Below are positions 61,633 through 64,000 of a stretch of 64,000 nt of DNA, piece after piece. The stretch is taken from contig NZ_JAATTV010000004.1 of assembly GCF_013414195.1 (NCBI RefSeq), forward strand, positions 203,338-267,337, read 5' to 3'. Position 1 is the first letter of the stretch. Each line of letters begins with the position of its first letter. The translations under genes were made by a program, and so were the position numbers. Under the pieces are notes generated by a model. It did no database searches. It had not been told where the DNA came from and saw only the letters and a program-made list of their open reading frames with translations. Source of the stretch: Psychrobacter sp. BI730 (GTDB lineage Bacteria; Pseudomonadota; Gammaproteobacteria; Pseudomonadales; Moraxellaceae).

Positions 61633-63411
61633 TTAGTTAATAGTAATCTCTTCCGTAGGATAGCGATAATTACGTTGACGCATATTTTTTAGCAGTGCAA
61701 TAAAGATTGTCAGCATACTGACGCGGCCAACGAACATAATGACCGAAACCACTATTTTACTAAAATCTGATAAGTCTGCTGTCAGGTTTAAACTTAGCCC
61801 CACCGTGCTATAAGCTGAGAAGCACTCAAATACTACTTTAATCAAATCAAGCTCTGGCTGATCATAACTGATGAGCGTCACGCCCGTACCGATGACCAGT
61901 AGTGACAACCACATAATAGAAAATGCGCGGCGAACGGAAATCTCAGCAATCTCCCGTTTAAACACCTCTATCTTGGTCTGACCACGAGCTAGGCTTAATG
62001 TATTCAATAGCGCAATCGCAAAGGTACTGGTCTTAATACCACCACCTGTCGAGTTTGGCGAAGCACCAATCCACATCAAAAATATCGTCAGCATCACCGT
62101 TGGAAAAGTCAACTCACCCATATCAATGACATTGAATCCTGCCGTACGCGGGGTAGCAGCCGTAAAGAACCCTGTTATTAGCTTGCCAAGAAAACTGGTA
62201 TGGTCAGCGAGCACATTATTGTATTCAAATATCATCACGCCAATCAGACCGACCAGCAATAATGCGCCTGTGGTAATCAAAGTAATACGGCTATTAATAT
62301 TAAGTAACCAAGGCTGATAAGTATAGCGTTGGTCATGGCGATTTATCAGCCGCTGAGCACGATAACGTAAATACCTAAGCACATTGACCACAATAGTAAA
62401 ACCCATACCACCGAAGATAAATGTCAACGCCAGAATCAGCTGTAGCGAATAATTAAAACGTAGCGAATCATCGTACAAGCCAGCACTAAAGGTAGAGAAC
62501 CCAGCATTACAAAAAGCAGAAATCGCATGAAAGACCGAAAAAAATAGCTGCTCAGACCAATCCATATTGGGTATGTCATAAATACTGATATAAATCAGCG
62601 CAGCCGCTACCGCCTCGACAGCAAATGTGACGTATAAGATAGACTTGAGTGTCGACACCACATTACCCATACCGCGCATATAAGACATCTCGCTGATGCT
62701 GGCTTGTGTCTCATAGCTGACACCACCCTTAAAAAAATAACTAAAATAGGTCACAAAGGTCAAAATACCTAAGCCGCCAATTTGTATCAGCCCCATAATA
62801 ATGACTTGGCCAAAAGTCGTAAAATAGGTGGCAGTATCGACGACGATAAGCCCAGTCACACAAACCGCGCTAGTCGCAGTAAAAAGCGCATCAACAAAAG
62901 ACAGTGGCTGCGTCGTCGCATTAGGCATCATCAATAGCAAGGCACCAACCAGCACCACGACTAAAAAGCTTAGAATAAAAAACTGGGCAGGATGTAGAAA
63001 GGTACGATTGAGATTGAAATTGTGATCAGAGAGTTCGCGGACGAAGGTGACAAACACCGCTATCTTTATCGCGACAAAGCCATCAACGGCAGCGGACAGG
63101 CCCGAACGTACTAAGTCCGTAAAATGCGCGGTCAATAAAATGATGATGGCAATGCTAGTCAGTGCATCAAAGATGGCGACTTTATTAAGCGTTAATGGCT
63201 TTTTGGTATAGATATAACGACCAGCGGTCACCATAAAACTAAGGAAGATGATGACCAAATAGAAAATATGAAATATTTGTTGGAGCCACGTCGGTAGTGT
63301 AAAACCACTATCCAACAAGGCAATCGCTACCCCGATGACACTAATGAGAATGGTAAAATTGTTCAGTAAGCGATAACGCGCGGCTGCATTCATAGCCTGA
63401 GTCCATGACAA
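61633..63411 (-). CDS. ktrB: KtrB/TrkH-family potassium transporter
   Basis: 592 residues, longer than usual KtrB (~450) because of ~140 extra N-terminal residues with about four membrane helices. The four pore loops with filter Gly are present: ATSAVCVTGL, SAFCNAGFSTF, AATPRTAGFN and AYSTVGLSLN. It takes up potassium, coupled to sodium, under control of KtrA. Extended N-termini of this kind occur in marine gamma-proteobacteria. Confidence 0.92.
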   Translation of the reverse strand: MSWTQAMNAAARYRLLNNFTILISVIGVAIALLDSGFTLPTWLQQIFHIFYLVIIFLSFMVTAGRYIYTKKPLTLNKVAIFDALTSIAIIILLTAHFTDLVRSGLSAAVDGFVAIKIAVFVTFVRELSDHNFNLNRTFLHPAQFFILSFLVVVLVGALLLMMPNATTQPLSFVDALFTATSAVCVTGLIVVDTATYFTTFGQVIIMGLIQIGGLGILTFVTYFSYFFKGGVSYETQASISEMSYMRGMGNVVSTLKSILYVTFAVEAVAAALIYISIYDIPNMDWSEQLFFSVFHAISAFCNAGFSTFSAGLYDDSLRFNYSLQLILALTFIFGGMGFTIVVNVLRYLRYRAQRLINRHDQRYTYQPWLLNINSRITLITTGALLLVGLIGVMIFEYNNVLADHTSFLGKLITGFFTAATPRTAGFNVIDMGELTFPTVMLTIFLMWIGASPNSTGGGIKTSTFAIALLNTLSLARGQTKIEVFKREIAEISVRRAFSIMWLSLLVIGTGVTLISYDQPELDLIKVVFECFSAYSTVGLSLNLTADLSDFSKIVVSVIMFVGRVSMLTIFIALLKNMRQRNYRYPTEEITIN

Positions 63412-63605
63412 CGATAACCACGATACTTATACTCCTTTTTTGTCGTCTCTACAAAAAGTGATTTAAGTTAATCGTAACCAATTATTGAGTCATAGTAGCT
63501 ATTGATAAGCTAGATACTGATAACCAGAGCGAGATAAGAAGTGCTCATTAGGAAGTAACGGTTTTAATAACTCTATAGTTTAATGCTATCGCTTATACAC
63601 ATTTA

Positions 63606-63925
63606 TTAAAATTCTTCTTTTACTTTTGCTATTTTTACACCGCCCCATGTCACCAATGCCACACCAATCGCAATTAAGGTAGCACCTAAAAATAAACCTT
63701 CTGGAGGACTCTCCCCTTGCAAAAAAATAGCGACGGGTACGCCGACAATGGCTCCTACCGCACCTAACAAACTCAGCAACACGGGCCCACCTGTCTTTTG
63801 TAATAGGAATAACAGTAAAAACTGTCCAGCAAATACGCATGCTTGTATAGCTATCATGCTTAGCGGTAGCCAATTCTCTAAAGGTACAGCAATAGAGAAA
63901 TCTGACATCATACTGAATAAACCTA
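63606..63925 (-). pseudogene. EamA-family transporter, C-terminal remnant
   Basis: About 106 codons encode the last four membrane helices of an EamA/DMT carrier (ENWLPLSMIAIQACVFAGQF; LLSLLGAVGAIVGVPVAIF; LFLGATLIAIGVALVTWG). The N-terminal two thirds are missing. The coding match ends where the dispersed repeat at 63923-63973 begins; an ATG at 63953 lies inside that repeat and is unlikely to be the original start. Confidence 0.75.
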
Positions 63926-63973
63926 TAGTCAATCCAAAATAAAAGAAGTACAACCCATATTATGAAATAGTTT
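63923..63973 (+). repeat. ~50-bp dispersed repeat, copy 2
   Basis: CTATAGTCAATCCAAAATAA begins the copy of the 37853-37902 element, same orientation. It abuts the broken EamA gene and may mark a past insertion or deletion endpoint. Confidence 0.5.
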
Positions 63974-64000
63974 AGGTAGATTATTCTCCATCCAACCTTG

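Noticed and set aside
1..64000. CRISPR array, rRNA operon or complete tRNA gene
   Set aside because: No regularly spaced repeats, no rRNA-like stretches and only tRNA 3' halves were found.

Overview
The window looks like chromosomal DNA of a gamma-proteobacterium of the family Moraxellaceae, most likely Psychrobacter. This rests on moderately AT-rich DNA, MCR/EptA-type lipid A transferase and DgkA/PAP2 neighbours typical of Moraxellaceae, and a tRNA-Val(GAC) 3' sequence of gamma-proteobacterial type. The genus is an inference; no ribosomal marker is present. Much of the window is accessory DNA made of catabolic and transport modules separated by insertion scars and gene fragments.

Left part (1-17 kb). 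The 3' end of a GntP-type permease is followed by a compact operon of two very large tyrosine-recombinase-like proteins and two small proteins (573-7458), probably a self-contained mobile unit. Next is a six-gene minus-strand operon (7518-14999): RidA, aldehyde dehydrogenase, M19 'dipeptidase', BCCT transporter, a 579-residue protein of unknown family and a DUF3726 protein, with a divergent LysR gene. It looks like an uncharacterised pathway for a betaine-like or other nitrogenous compound. A small serine recombinase that lacks its DNA-binding end lies at 16.4 kb.

17-32 kb. A Fur-type haem uptake module (DUF454 protein, TonB receptor, haem oxygenase; two Fur-like boxes) is followed by a complete IS3-family element. 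A 2-aminoethylphosphonate-type module comes next (ABC transporter, FAD amine oxidoreductase, phosphonatase-like hydrolase, divergent LysR), then a LysR/quinone-oxidoreductase pair.

32-47 kb. Small lipoproteins of unknown role lead into a scarred zone. Two ~270 bp direct repeats (36.7 and 44.4 kb) each carry the 3' half of tRNA-Val(GAC) and its terminator, and bound a 7.4 kb segment. That segment carries a Cro/CI regulator pair, an EamA transporter and a creatine module: SSS symporter, 35-residue membrane protein, creatinase with all key residues, and an AraC/GlxA regulator. Around the repeats lie at least four fragments of Fic-family genes, a duplicated 3' end of the phosphonatase gene and a pirin remnant. 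Housekeeping genes ppiC and truC follow.

47-64 kb. An alpha/beta hydrolase gene has an in-frame stop at codon 12 and follows a class II aldolase gene. An EptA/MCR-like phosphoethanolamine transferase is grouped with an OmpR-type two-component system, DgkA and a PAP2 phosphatase. Identical CTTAAC-N5-CTTAAC boxes precede eptA and dgkA, which suggests a PmrA-like regulon for envelope modification and lipid recycling. A YceI gene with an early stop, an exported flavin amine oxidoreductase flanked by two c-type cytochromes, a thioesterase, a DUF3124 lipoprotein, the KtrAB potassium uptake system and a truncated EamA transporter complete the window.
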